DNA from: Victivallales bacterium
GTDB lineage: Bacteria; Verrucomicrobiota; Lentisphaeria; Oligosphaerales; Lenti-02
Assembly (NCBI GenBank): GCA_018648945.1
Contig: JABGQJ010000141.1
Location: 5,983-13,815, forward strand
DNA length: 7,833 bases
Reading direction: 5' to 3'
Shown one piece after another: positions 1 to 6,868 of the stretch. The number at the start of each line of letters is the position of its first letter. The first letter of the stretch is position 1. The notes below the pieces were generated by a model that saw only the letters and a program-made list of their open reading frames with translations, was not told where the DNA came from and ran no database searches. Made by a program: the position numbers and the translations under genes.

Positions 1-102
1 GAAGAGAAGACGCGCTACCGGGCCTTCGTGAACGAACTGCGGAAGAAGTATTTCGTGAAGGTGTTCGACCGCGGGTTGGCCGCCTTCTGGGATTCGCTCT
101 AG
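1..102 (+). CDS. C-terminal end of an unrecognised protein (5' truncated)
   Basis: An open frame enters from the left edge and stops at TAG (100-102), leaving 33 residues. They are rich in charged and aromatic residues (start EEKTRYRAFVNEL, end AAFWDSL) and look like a terminal amphipathic helix. There is no start codon, so this is the tail of a gene lying mostly outside the window. The fragment is too short to assign to a family. It is followed by 55 bases and then the UDP-glucuronate epimerase gene on the same strand, so it is probably the preceding member of the same operon, perhaps another glycan-related gene. That role is inferred from position only. Confidence 0.55.
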   Translation, partial: EEKTRYRAFVNELRKKYFVKVFDRGLAAFWDSL

Positions 103-157
103 GGGCTGCCGGATGGGTCCGGGCCTGCCTTCACGTTCCATTGGGAGATCGCCAGGG

Positions 158-1120
158 ATGAAGATCGTCATCACAGGCACCGCCGGGTTCATCGGTTTCC
201 ACCTTGCTCGGCACCTGCTCGCCGAAGGGCATGAGGTTGTCGGCATCGACAACTTCAGCGATTACTACTCCGTCGAGTTGAAGGAGGATCGCCATCGCTT
301 GCTGGAAGCCAGTCCTGGGTACCGGGGAGAACGGCTGGATCTGACCGAGGGCGAGCGCCTGCTGGCGCTGGTGAACGAATGGCAGCCGGACGTGGTCTGC
401 AACTTGGCGGCGCAGGCGGGCGTCCGCTATTCCCTGACCAACCCCCATGTCTATCAGACGGCGAACCTCGAGGGATTTCTGAACATCCTCGAAGCGTGCC
501 GTCACGCCGACCCGCAACCCCGGTTGGTCTATGCCTCCAGCTCCAGCGTCTATGGCGGCAACACCAAACTGCCCTTCAGCGAGAGCGACCCGGTGGACAC
601 CCCGGTCAGCCTCTATGCGGCGACGAAGAAGGCCAACGAGTTGATGGCCCATTCCTACAGCCACCTTTTCGGTCTGCAGACCGTGGGGCTGCGGTTTTTC
701 ACTGTCTATGGCCCGTGGGGACGCCCGGACATGGCCATGTGGCTGTTCACCAAGGCGATGCTGGCCGGCGAGCCGATCAAGGTCTTTAACCGCGGCAATA
801 TGCAGCGCGATTTCACCTATGTGGACGATATCGTCCAAGGTCTCTGCGGCGCCATGTTCGCACCGGGCCTTGACCAATACGAGATCTTCAACCTCGGCAA
901 CCACCGTTGCGAGAACCTGATGGACATGATTGGGATGCTCTCCGACGCCCTGGGCGTGAAGCCCGAGATGGAGCTTCTTCCCATGCAGCCGGGGGATGTC
1001 CCCGCGACCTATGCCGACGTGGCGAAGGCGCAGGCCAAGCTTGGCTTTGACCCCAGCACACCAATCGCCGCTGGCATCCCCGCTTTCGTGGAGTGGTACC
1101 GGGAATACCACGGGATCTGA
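158..1120 (+). CDS. NAD-dependent epimerase, probable UDP-glucuronate 4-epimerase
   Basis: A 320-residue cytosolic extended SDR enzyme. Seen in the sequence: the NAD-binding loop TGTAGFIG (residues 6-13), an acidic residue ending strand 2 (D31) followed by NFSDYY, LAAQAGVRYS (83-92), SSSSVYG (127-133), catalytic Y153 and K157 (YAATK), and RFFTVYGPWGRPDMA (179-193). NFSDYY and the FFTVYGPWGRPDM segment are typical of UDP-glucuronate 4-epimerases (the CapI/LpsL group). In that family the Thr and Arg at the positions of T182 and R189 contact the substrate carboxylate. The expected reaction is UDP-glucuronate to UDP-galacturonate by C4 oxidation and reduction on bound NAD+. The length is normal for the family. 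The ATG at 158 is preferred over the in-frame ATG at 113, because the Rossmann strand begins directly with MKIVITG and GGGAG lies at 143-147; the 15 extra residues from 113 match nothing. It lies 50 bases before a second SDR gene. Exact substrate is inferred, not proven. Confidence 0.88.
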   Translation: MKIVITGTAGFIGFHLARHLLAEGHEVVGIDNFSDYYSVELKEDRHRLLEASPGYRGERLDLTEGERLLALVNEWQPDVVCNLAAQAGVRYSLTNPHVYQTANLEGFLNILEACRHADPQPRLVYASSSSVYGGNTKLPFSESDPVDTPVSLYAATKKANELMAHSYSHLFGLQTVGLRFFTVYGPWGRPDMAMWLFTKAMLAGEPIKVFNRGNMQRDFTYVDDIVQGLCGAMFAPGLDQYEIFNLGNHRCENLMDMIGMLSDALGVKPEMELLPMQPGDVPATYADVAKAQAKLGFDPSTPIAAGIPAFVEWYREYHGI

Positions 1121-1154
1121 TCAACTCGGGGGGATTCCCCGTCCCTCCTCACTA

Positions 1155-1160
1155 GAGGTG
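1155..1160 (+). promoter_or_regulatory. Shine-Dalgarno site for the second SDR gene
   Basis: GAGGTG, a six-base match to the anti-Shine-Dalgarno sequence, ends 10 bases before the ATG at 1171 and supports that start. The four bases CCTC at 1147-1150 can pair with GAGG at 1155-1158 across the loop ACTA, so the site could sit in the 3' arm of a small hairpin. Four pairs are weak, and a regulatory role is only a possibility. Confidence 0.55.
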
Positions 1161-1170
1161 CGGTCACCGA

Positions 1171-2157
1171 ATGAGAGCTCTGATCACTGGCGGTGCCGGT
1201 TTCGTTGGTTCCTGGCTTGTCCGGGAACTGCTGGCGCGCGGCACGGATGTCCTTGTCCTTGACGATCTCTCCACCGGTCGGTACGAGAACCTGGAGGAGG
1301 TGGAGGATGGTCGGCGAGTCGAGTTGGTGGTGGATACCGTCAACGACCCCGGGATCGTCAACGAGTGCGTGAAGCAGGTGGACCTGGTGTTTCACCTGGC
1401 GTCCGCCGTGGGAGTTCGGCTGATCATCGACCAGCCGGTACGCACCATCGAGAGTATCGTTGGTGGCACCGATGTGGTGCTCCGGGCTTGCGCCCGGTAC
1501 CGCCGTCCGGTGCTGATCACCTCCACTTCGGAAGTCTACGGCAAAGGCAGCCGCATTCCCTTCTCCGAGGGGGACGACCGAATCATGGGGGCAACCACCA
1601 AGCGGCGCTGGAGCTACGCCTGCGCCAAGGCTCTGGACGAGTTTCTGGCCTTGGCCCACTGGTACGAATCGCGCCTGCCCGTGGTGATCGCGCGGCTTTT
1701 CAACACGGTCGGTCCCCGGCAGACCGGGCAGTACGGCATGGTCGTGCCCACCTTTGTGCGGCAGGCTTTGCGCGGCGAACCGATCACCGTCTATGGCGAC
1801 GGTCAGCAGAGCCGGTGCTTCGGGCATGTGCAGGATATCGTGACCGGGTTGGCGGACCTCATGGCCTGCCCCCAGGCGCGCGGCGAGATCGTCAATGTCG
1901 GCAACGACGAGGAAGTGACGATTCAGCAGCTGGCCGAGCGCGTGCGCGAACAGGCGGGGAGTTCCTCGGACGTTGTCCTGATCCCCTACGAGCGCGCCTA
2001 TGGTGAGGGGTTCGACGACATGCGTCGGCGAGTGCCGGACCTACGCAAGGCAGCCCGTCTCGTCGACTACCGCCCCACCCGCTTGCTGCATACCATCCTG
2101 GATGATGTGATCGCCTACGAGACACAACAGATCGAGACCAGCGGACCTGGGAAGTGA
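1171..2157 (+). CDS. NAD-dependent epimerase/dehydratase, UDP-glucuronate decarboxylase-like
   Basis: A 328-residue extended SDR enzyme acting on nucleotide sugars in the cytosol. Seen: TGGAGFVG NAD loop (6-13), DDLSTG (31-36), HLAS (75-78), the triad segment TSTSEVYG (117-124), KRRWSYACAK (144-153) with catalytic Y149 and K153, RLFNTVGPRQTGQYGMVVP (175-193), and a C-terminal DDMRRRVPDLRKA (282-294). The S-E pair in STSEVYG, the RRW-Y segment and the late RR-V-P-D stretch resemble the ArnA C-terminal and UXS-type UDP-glucuronate decarboxylases, which use a Glu at this place. STSE also occurs in GDP-mannose 4,6-dehydratases, and RRVPD is found in epimerases that do not decarboxylate, so the substrate is open. 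It is clearly different from the SDR encoded just upstream and is not a recent duplicate. Its stop is overlapped by, or lies 2 bases from, the start of the fkp gene, suggesting translational coupling. Confidence 0.82.
   Translation: MRALITGGAGFVGSWLVRELLARGTDVLVLDDLSTGRYENLEEVEDGRRVELVVDTVNDPGIVNECVKQVDLVFHLASAVGVRLIIDQPVRTIESIVGGTDVVLRACARYRRPVLITSTSEVYGKGSRIPFSEGDDRIMGATTKRRWSYACAKALDEFLALAHWYESRLPVVIARLFNTVGPRQTGQYGMVVPTFVRQALRGEPITVYGDGQQSRCFGHVQDIVTGLADLMACPQARGEIVNVGNDEEVTIQQLAERVREQAGSSSDVVLIPYERAYGEGFDDMRRRVPDLRKAARLVDYRPTRLLHTILDDVIAYETQQIETSGPGK
2149..2154 (+). promoter_or_regulatory. Shine-Dalgarno site that decides the fkp start
   Basis: GGGAAG lies inside the last codons of the upstream SDR gene and ends 5 bases before the ATG at 2160. 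An alternative GTG start at 2154 overlaps this motif and forms GTGA with the upstream stop, so the motif could not serve it. The ATG is therefore preferred. Either choice puts the start within a few bases of the upstream stop, so the genes are likely translationally coupled. Confidence 0.45.
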
Positions 2158-2159
2158 AG

Positions 2160-5126
2160 ATGGCAGAGCTGCAGAAGATCGTCTCCCTGCCCCCCAATGG
2201 CACCCGGCATATTGCCGAGACCGAAGGGCTGTGCGGACCTGAGTACGCCGTGTGTTCGGATCCCGAGGGCCAGCGCCTTGGCTCGGGCGGCGGCACCGTG
2301 CACGCCTTCCTGGCTGCATGGCGCGAGAGCGGGGCGGGGCAGTCGTTCCCCGAGTGGGTGCGTTCCGGGCGCCGCCTTGTTGTCCACGCGGGGGGCCTGA
2401 GCCGCCGTCTCCCCGCCTACGCCGCCGCTGGCAAGGTCCTGATGCCGATGCCGGTTTGGCGCTGGTCGCGTGGCCAGCGCCTGGAGCAGTCGCTGCTGGA
2501 TCTGCATGCGGAGTTCTCCGAACGGGTGTTCGAGCAGGCCCCCGCGGGTCTGGTGGCCGGCGTCGCCAGCGGGGATGCCCTCCTGCGTTGTGCCAGTCTG
2601 CCGGCGTTGCCGATGGCGGACGTTGTGGCCCTGGGCCTCTGGGTATCCCCTGAACAGGCATCTCGCCATGGGGTTTTCTTCTGCGACCGCCGCGCGGGGC
2701 ACGCCCTCCGCTTCTTTTTGCAGAAGCCTGCGCCCGAGACCATCAACAAACACGCGCGGGACCAGTTGTTCCTGATCGATTCGGGCTTCTGGCTGTTCTC
2801 GGAGAAGGCTCTGCGCGTGCTTTTTGCCAAGTGCGGGGTCGATTTCGACGATCCAGCGGCTTCCTCTGCACATTTCTATGAACTGTACGCGGACTTTGGG
2901 CTCGCCTTGGGCGCGGAGTCCCCTGCCCCGGACCCGGTGATCGGGCAGTTGGGCGCCGCTGTCTGTCCGCTTCCCGACGGCGGCTTCCACCACTTCGGGT
3001 CCGGACGCGACCTCGTATCCTCCACATTGAGCCTACAGAATCTGGTCGTGGATCAACGCCACGACGGGGGGCTGGCCTGTCGCCCCCACCCCTCGGTCTT
3101 CATCCAGAACGCCAGCGTAGCGGCGCGCCTCCGCGCCTCGAATGCCAACATCTGGATCGAGAACAGCGCGGTCGGGGCGAACTGGAACCTAAGCCAGGAC
3201 CATGTGATCACTGGCGTGCCCGGGAACGATTGGGCACTCACCCTCCCGCCAGGAACTTGTCTGGACGTGGTGCCGCTGGCCGACGAGCAACTTGTGCCGC
3301 GGGTGTATGGCATGGACGATGCGTTCCGCGGCGCCCTGGGCGATGAGGGGACCCGCTGGCTCGGGCGATCCGTTGGCCGCTGGCTCGCGGCGCGCGGTTT
3401 GGACTGGGGAACTGCCGGCCTCGATCCGGAGACGGATCTCTTCGATGCCCCCCTCTTCCCCGCGCTGGACGGCCCCGCGCTGCCCGCTGGCCTGGTGCAG
3501 TGGATGATCGGCGAAGGCGAGGAAGCAGGGCGAACGGAAGGAGAGCCCCTCAACCTTCCCGTCGCCAGCACGGGCGGCGCGCCGGTGCCATCGGCGGCGC
3601 CCGATTGCCGCGACTGGCGGGCCCTATGGTGCGCGACCAGACGGCTGTCCGCGCGGGAACTGGGCGATACGGCCGCCCTCCCCCGCCTCTACGCCCAGCG
3701 TCGCCAGTTCCGCGGAGCGGCGATCCCCCGGATGATCGAGCACCACGCCCGCAGCGCCTTCCTCCGTCTCGATCTGAAGGCTCTTGCCGCCTCCTGCCGC
3801 AGTCTGCCCGACCTCCCGGATGTGAGCCGTTTTGTCGGCGATTCATCGTCCGCGCCCTTGAAGCGTGCTCAGTTCCATGCGTTTGAGGCCGAGTGCCAGC
3901 GAGTTCGTGGCCTTGACGAGGACACCGTCGAGGCCCATATGGGGTCCGCCTACGGCGCCGTTCGGGAGGCGGTGCTGTCGACGCTTGGGACGGCTCCGGT
4001 GGAGCCTCGTCGCTGTGTCCTTCCCGACCAGATCATCTGGGCGCGGAGTCCCGTGCGTCTCGATCTTGCCGGCGGCTGGACGGATACGCCACCGTTCTGC
4101 TTCATGGCTGGGGCCAGGGTGACCAACCTTGCCGTCGACCTCAATGGGCAGCCGCCGATCCAGGTGTTCGTGCGGCCCACCAGCGAGCCGGTTCTGCATC
4201 TGCGGTCCATTGACCTGGGTTCCGAGACACGGATCACGACCCGCGCGGAGCTTGCCGCCTACAATGTCGTGGGTGACCCATTCGCCTTGAGCAAGGCCGC
4301 CTTGGCCCTCGCCGGCTTCCTGCCGCCCCATGGCGGGCAGGCGTACGCTTCGCTGGCCGACCAGCTGGTGGATTTCGGTGGCGGCCTGGAGATCTCGCTT
4401 CTTGCAGCCGTACCCAAGGGGTCCGGCCTGGGGACCAGTAGCATCCTGGGAGCCACTTTGCTCGGCGCGCTGTCGGAGGTGTGTGGTCTGGGCTGGACGC
4501 AGGCGGACCTGGTGACCCACACTTTGGTTCTTGAGCAACTTCTCACTACCGGTGGCGGCTGGCAGGACCAGGCTGGGGGACTCTTCCCCGGGGTCAAGCT
4601 GCTCACCACCGACGGCGAACTGGACCAGACGCCCGTCGTCCGTTGGCTGCCGGGACGGCTCTTCGCGGAGCGCAGCCAGTCCATCCTCCTCTACTACACC
4701 GGTATCACCCGGGTGGCGAAGAATATCCTCGGCCAGGTTGTCCGGCAGGTCCTGCTCAACAGCGGCGAACATCTCCGCGTGCTGGCGGGGATCGGGCAGG
4801 CGGCGGACGCTGCCGCCGACGCAATCCAGCTCGGCGACTATGATCGACTGGCTGCCGTTGTCAGACGGAGCCGTCAACTGAACTCCCGCCTCGACCCGGG
4901 CAGCTACCCTGCCTCCGTGGCGGTCATTCTGGCCCCCTTGCGCGATTGGTTGCTCGGGGCGAAACTCCTGGGTGCCGGCGGCGGCGGCTACCTGCTCATG
5001 TTCGCGCGGGACCCGCAGGCGGCGGAGCGCATCCGCCGTTGTCTTGACGTGACCCCCCCCAATCCCCGCGCTCGCTTCGTAGGCATGTCTCTTTCCGAGT
5101 CGGGCCTCCAAATCACCAGAAGCTAG
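2160..5126 (+). CDS. fkp: Bifunctional L-fucokinase / L-fucose-1-phosphate guanylyltransferase (Fkp)
   Basis: A 988-residue cytosolic enzyme (990 if the GTG at 2154 is used). It phosphorylates free L-fucose with ATP to L-fucose-1-phosphate and then joins it to GMP from GTP, giving GDP-L-fucose: the salvage route for fucosylated glycans. The N-terminal half is the guanylyltransferase, with LGSGGGT (40-46), HAGGLSRRLP (76-85) and conserved K92, followed by a beta-helix-like stretch (FIQNASV...IWIENSAVGANW...ITGVPGNDW). The C-terminal half is a GHMP kinase: RSPVRLDLAGGWTDTPP (629-645), ATP-binding PKGSGLGTSS (752-761), LEQLLTTGGGWQDQ (791-804) and KLLGAGGGGYL (935-945). As I recall the Bacteroides fragilis Fkp sequence, the resemblance runs along the whole chain up to the terminal RS. 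It is about 40 residues longer than the roughly 950-residue Bacteroides enzyme, partly through a Gly/Ala/Pro-rich linker at 451-485. All GHMP motifs look intact. It follows two nucleotide-sugar SDR genes. Substrates other than L-fucose cannot be excluded. Confidence 0.93.
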   Translation: MAELQKIVSLPPNGTRHIAETEGLCGPEYAVCSDPEGQRLGSGGGTVHAFLAAWRESGAGQSFPEWVRSGRRLVVHAGGLSRRLPAYAAAGKVLMPMPVWRWSRGQRLEQSLLDLHAEFSERVFEQAPAGLVAGVASGDALLRCASLPALPMADVVALGLWVSPEQASRHGVFFCDRRAGHALRFFLQKPAPETINKHARDQLFLIDSGFWLFSEKALRVLFAKCGVDFDDPAASSAHFYELYADFGLALGAESPAPDPVIGQLGAAVCPLPDGGFHHFGSGRDLVSSTLSLQNLVVDQRHDGGLACRPHPSVFIQNASVAARLRASNANIWIENSAVGANWNLSQDHVITGVPGNDWALTLPPGTCLDVVPLADEQLVPRVYGMDDAFRGALGDEGTRWLGRSVGRWLAARGLDWGTAGLDPETDLFDAPLFPALDGPALPAGLVQWMIGEGEEAGRTEGEPLNLPVASTGGAPVPSAAPDCRDWRALWCATRRLSARELGDTAALPRLYAQRRQFRGAAIPRMIEHHARSAFLRLDLKALAASCRSLPDLPDVSRFVGDSSSAPLKRAQFHAFEAECQRVRGLDEDTVEAHMGSAYGAVREAVLSTLGTAPVEPRRCVLPDQIIWARSPVRLDLAGGWTDTPPFCFMAGARVTNLAVDLNGQPPIQVFVRPTSEPVLHLRSIDLGSETRITTRAELAAYNVVGDPFALSKAALALAGFLPPHGGQAYASLADQLVDFGGGLEISLLAAVPKGSGLGTSSILGATLLGALSEVCGLGWTQADLVTHTLVLEQLLTTGGGWQDQAGGLFPGVKLLTTDGELDQTPVVRWLPGRLFAERSQSILLYYTGITRVAKNILGQVVRQVLLNSGEHLRVLAGIGQAADAAADAIQLGDYDRLAAVVRRSRQLNSRLDPGSYPASVAVILAPLRDWLLGAKLLGAGGGGYLLMFARDPQAAERIRRCLDVTPPNPRARFVGMSLSESGLQITRS

Positions 5127-5153
5127 CCCTTCCCATAGAGGATGGCAGGTGCA

Positions 5154-6764
5154 ATGGACGAAACCACGCTTCAGCAAGACTCGATTCGCATTCTCCTCAT
5201 CGAGGACAGCCCGCTCGATGCCGACCTCTTCCAGAGCTACCTGGCTCTGACCAATCTCACCATGCCGACCATCGTCGTGGCAGAGCGGCTGTCGCGGGCT
5301 GTGGAGCTGGTCGGCGAGAGCGACTTCGACGTGGTGTTCCTCGACTACAAACTGCCCGACAGCGAGGGGGCGGATTCCCTGGCGCGCCTCAAAAAGGAAA
5401 TCCCGTACGTTCCCATCGTGATGTTGACCGGCTTGGACGACGATGTGATTGGCCTGGAGATGGTTCAGCGCGGGGCCCAGGACTACCTGGTCAAGGACCA
5501 GGTCAACGAGGATGTCCTGTGGCGCGTCCTCCGCTATGCCATCGCCCGCAAACGGATCGAGGCCCAGCAGCGCGAGTTCCAGGAGCGACTGCGCGAGGCC
5601 CAGCGAGCGGAAAGCCTGACCATGCTGGCCGGTGGCATCGCTCACAGCTACAACAACCTGTTGACGAGCATCATGGGCAATGCGTCGCTGGCGATCAGCG
5701 GCATGCCGCACGACGATTCGGCGCGCACGTTCCTGCGCGAAATCCAGAAGGCAGCAAAGCGAGCGGCCGTACTGACCAACCAGATGCTCACCTATTCCGG
5801 CCAGTGCCGCGGCAATCTGTCGCCCCTGGACCTGGGGGAATTCGTGACCCGCATGGCTCCCTTCCTGCGAACCGTTCGGGATGGTGGCGGGCTCCTTGAG
5901 TACGACGTGACACCTAGGGTCATGATCAAGGGCGATACCGCCCATCTCCAACAGCTAGTCGTGAATCTCGTGGAGAACGCCCGGGAGGCCATGGCCCAGG
6001 CTGGCCGTGAGGATGGTGCTGTGCAGATCACCGTGTCCCCGATCGAGTTCGCGGAACCCCAGCAGTTTGACGGATTCGGCGAGTATGGGAGTCTTCAGTC
6101 CGGGGCCTACGCCCGGATCGCCGTGAGTGATACCGGGTGTGGCATGGAAAGGGCGACGCTGTCGAAGGCCTTTGATCCCTTCTTCACGACCAAGTTCACT
6201 GGCCGCGGGCTTGGGCTTGCCAGCGTACTCGGTATTGTGCGCGCGCACCAGGGCGCGATCCGAGTGGTCAGCGCGGTGGGTGAAGGGACCACATTCGTCG
6301 TCTTCCTCCCCACCGTCGCCGCCGTTGGTCTGCCTGCAGAAGAGGAGGAAGGCACGGCCAGCCCCTTCAGTGGGCGTGGTCTCATGGTCGTGGCTGACGA
6401 GGAGATGCTGGTGGCCAGCGTCACCCGCAAGATACTGGAACGCTACGGCTACACGGTGCTTCCCGCAGACAGCGCGGAGGGCGTCCTCGGGATCGTGGCC
6501 GAGCGGCACGGGGAGATGACGTGCGTGCTCTTGGACTGCGGCCTGCTGAGGGATCCCATTGCCTTCGTGCGCGAGCTGCGGGAACGTACGCCCCATGTCG
6601 GCGTTCTTCTCACCAGCGACAGCGAGGAGTCGCCCGTGGACCTCGGCCTCTTTGCGGGGGAGGTCCAGTACCTTCGCAAGCCCTATCTGCCGCGCGAGCT
6701 GATGGCCCGGGTACAAGCAGCCAGCGGTTGCGGCGGCGAGCAGGACAGGGACTCAACGGAGTAG
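5154..6764 (+). CDS. REC-HisKA-HATPase-REC hybrid histidine kinase
   Basis: A 536-residue soluble signalling protein with no signal peptide or membrane segment. Order of domains: receiver 1 (about 10-120; acidic E17 D18, phosphoacceptor D64 in FLDYKLPD, T92, K114); a charged helical linker (127-158); dimerisation/H-box GGIAHSYNNLL (160-170) with phosphorylated H164; ATPase domain with N-box NLVENAREAM (271-280), DTGCGM (326-331), FDPFFTTK (340-347), GRGLGL (350-355); receiver 2 (about 408-523; D415 E416, D461, T487, K509-P510). This resembles NtrB/HPK4-like kinases, but the usual Asp or Glu after the H-box His is Ser (S165), and the second receiver is divergent around its Asp (LLDCGLLRD). The first receiver probably takes the place of a sensor domain, receiving phosphate from another kinase. 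There is no DNA-binding output. An earlier ATG at 5142 adds four residues, but GAGG (5138-5141) abuts it with no spacing; it is 12 bases from 5154. Only 15-27 bases follow fkp, so co-transcription is likely. Confidence 0.9.
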   Translation: MDETTLQQDSIRILLIEDSPLDADLFQSYLALTNLTMPTIVVAERLSRAVELVGESDFDVVFLDYKLPDSEGADSLARLKKEIPYVPIVMLTGLDDDVIGLEMVQRGAQDYLVKDQVNEDVLWRVLRYAIARKRIEAQQREFQERLREAQRAESLTMLAGGIAHSYNNLLTSIMGNASLAISGMPHDDSARTFLREIQKAAKRAAVLTNQMLTYSGQCRGNLSPLDLGEFVTRMAPFLRTVRDGGGLLEYDVTPRVMIKGDTAHLQQLVVNLVENAREAMAQAGREDGAVQITVSPIEFAEPQQFDGFGEYGSLQSGAYARIAVSDTGCGMERATLSKAFDPFFTTKFTGRGLGLASVLGIVRAHQGAIRVVSAVGEGTTFVVFLPTVAAVGLPAEEEEGTASPFSGRGLMVVADEEMLVASVTRKILERYGYTVLPADSAEGVLGIVAERHGEMTCVLLDCGLLRDPIAFVRELRERTPHVGVLLTSDSEESPVDLGLFAGEVQYLRKPYLPRELMARVQAASGCGGEQDRDSTE

Positions 6765-6868
6765 CACGGGGAAGGCGCCAGGCAGTTCTGCAATCTGCGG
6801 CGGCTTCGGCGACCCCGCTCTGGCGGGGCGAGCGTGGCCACGATGGGGCCGCGTGTCTCACGGGCGAC
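6765..6868. other. Convergent intergenic gap
   Basis: This 104-base gap separates the end of the + strand run from the end of the - strand hydrolase gene. It holds a GC-rich hairpin (6813-6828) and a 10-base perfect palindrome CGTGGCCACG (6833-6842). No credible gene, RNA or promoter was seen in it. Confidence 0.6.
6813..6828. terminator. Possible terminator hairpin between convergent genes
   Basis: CCCCGC and GCGGGG form a six-pair, all-GC stem with the four-base loop TCTG, 49 bases after the hybrid kinase stop and 41 bases past the hydrolase stop. Its position between converging genes suits a bidirectional terminator. No run of T follows on either strand, so it is not a classical intrinsic terminator; it may only pause polymerase or protect the 3' end. 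Confidence 0.35.

Noticed and set aside
113..157. A 15-residue N-terminal extension of the first SDR from the ATG at 113
   Set aside because: The extension (MGPGLPSRSIGRSPG) precedes the first Rossmann strand, matches no family feature, and the ATG at 158 gives the normal N-terminus with GGGAG upstream.
131..1111. A 326-codon - strand frame opposite the UDP-glucuronate 4-epimerase gene
   Set aside because: It mirrors the real gene almost end to end, is rich in His, Gly, Val and Arg as expected from reversed codons, and has no family motif.
1009..1827. A 272-codon - strand frame opposite the second SDR
   Set aside because: It overlaps two well supported SDR genes and shows no domain or ribosome site; a shadow frame.
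158..2157. The two adjacent SDR genes as a tandem duplication
   Set aside because: They share only the general SDR motifs. The active-site segments (SSSSVYG versus STSEVYG, YAATK versus YACAK) and C-termini differ, so they belong to different subfamilies.
2115..2993. A 292-codon - strand frame opposite the start of fkp
   Set aside because: Same reasoning: the + strand translation here matches the Fkp guanylyltransferase motifs.
5053..5060. A run of eight C in the 3' end of fkp, considered as a phase-variation tract
   Set aside because: The frame is correct on both sides (PNPRARFV follows as expected for Fkp), the run encodes conserved Pro residues, and there is no sign of an alternative product.
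3843..5951. A 702-codon open frame on the - strand across the 3' part of fkp and the 5' part of the kinase gene
   Set aside because: It lies opposite two genes with unmistakable motifs, crosses their junction, shows no recognisable domain, and is the kind of long antisense frame that high-GC codon bias creates.
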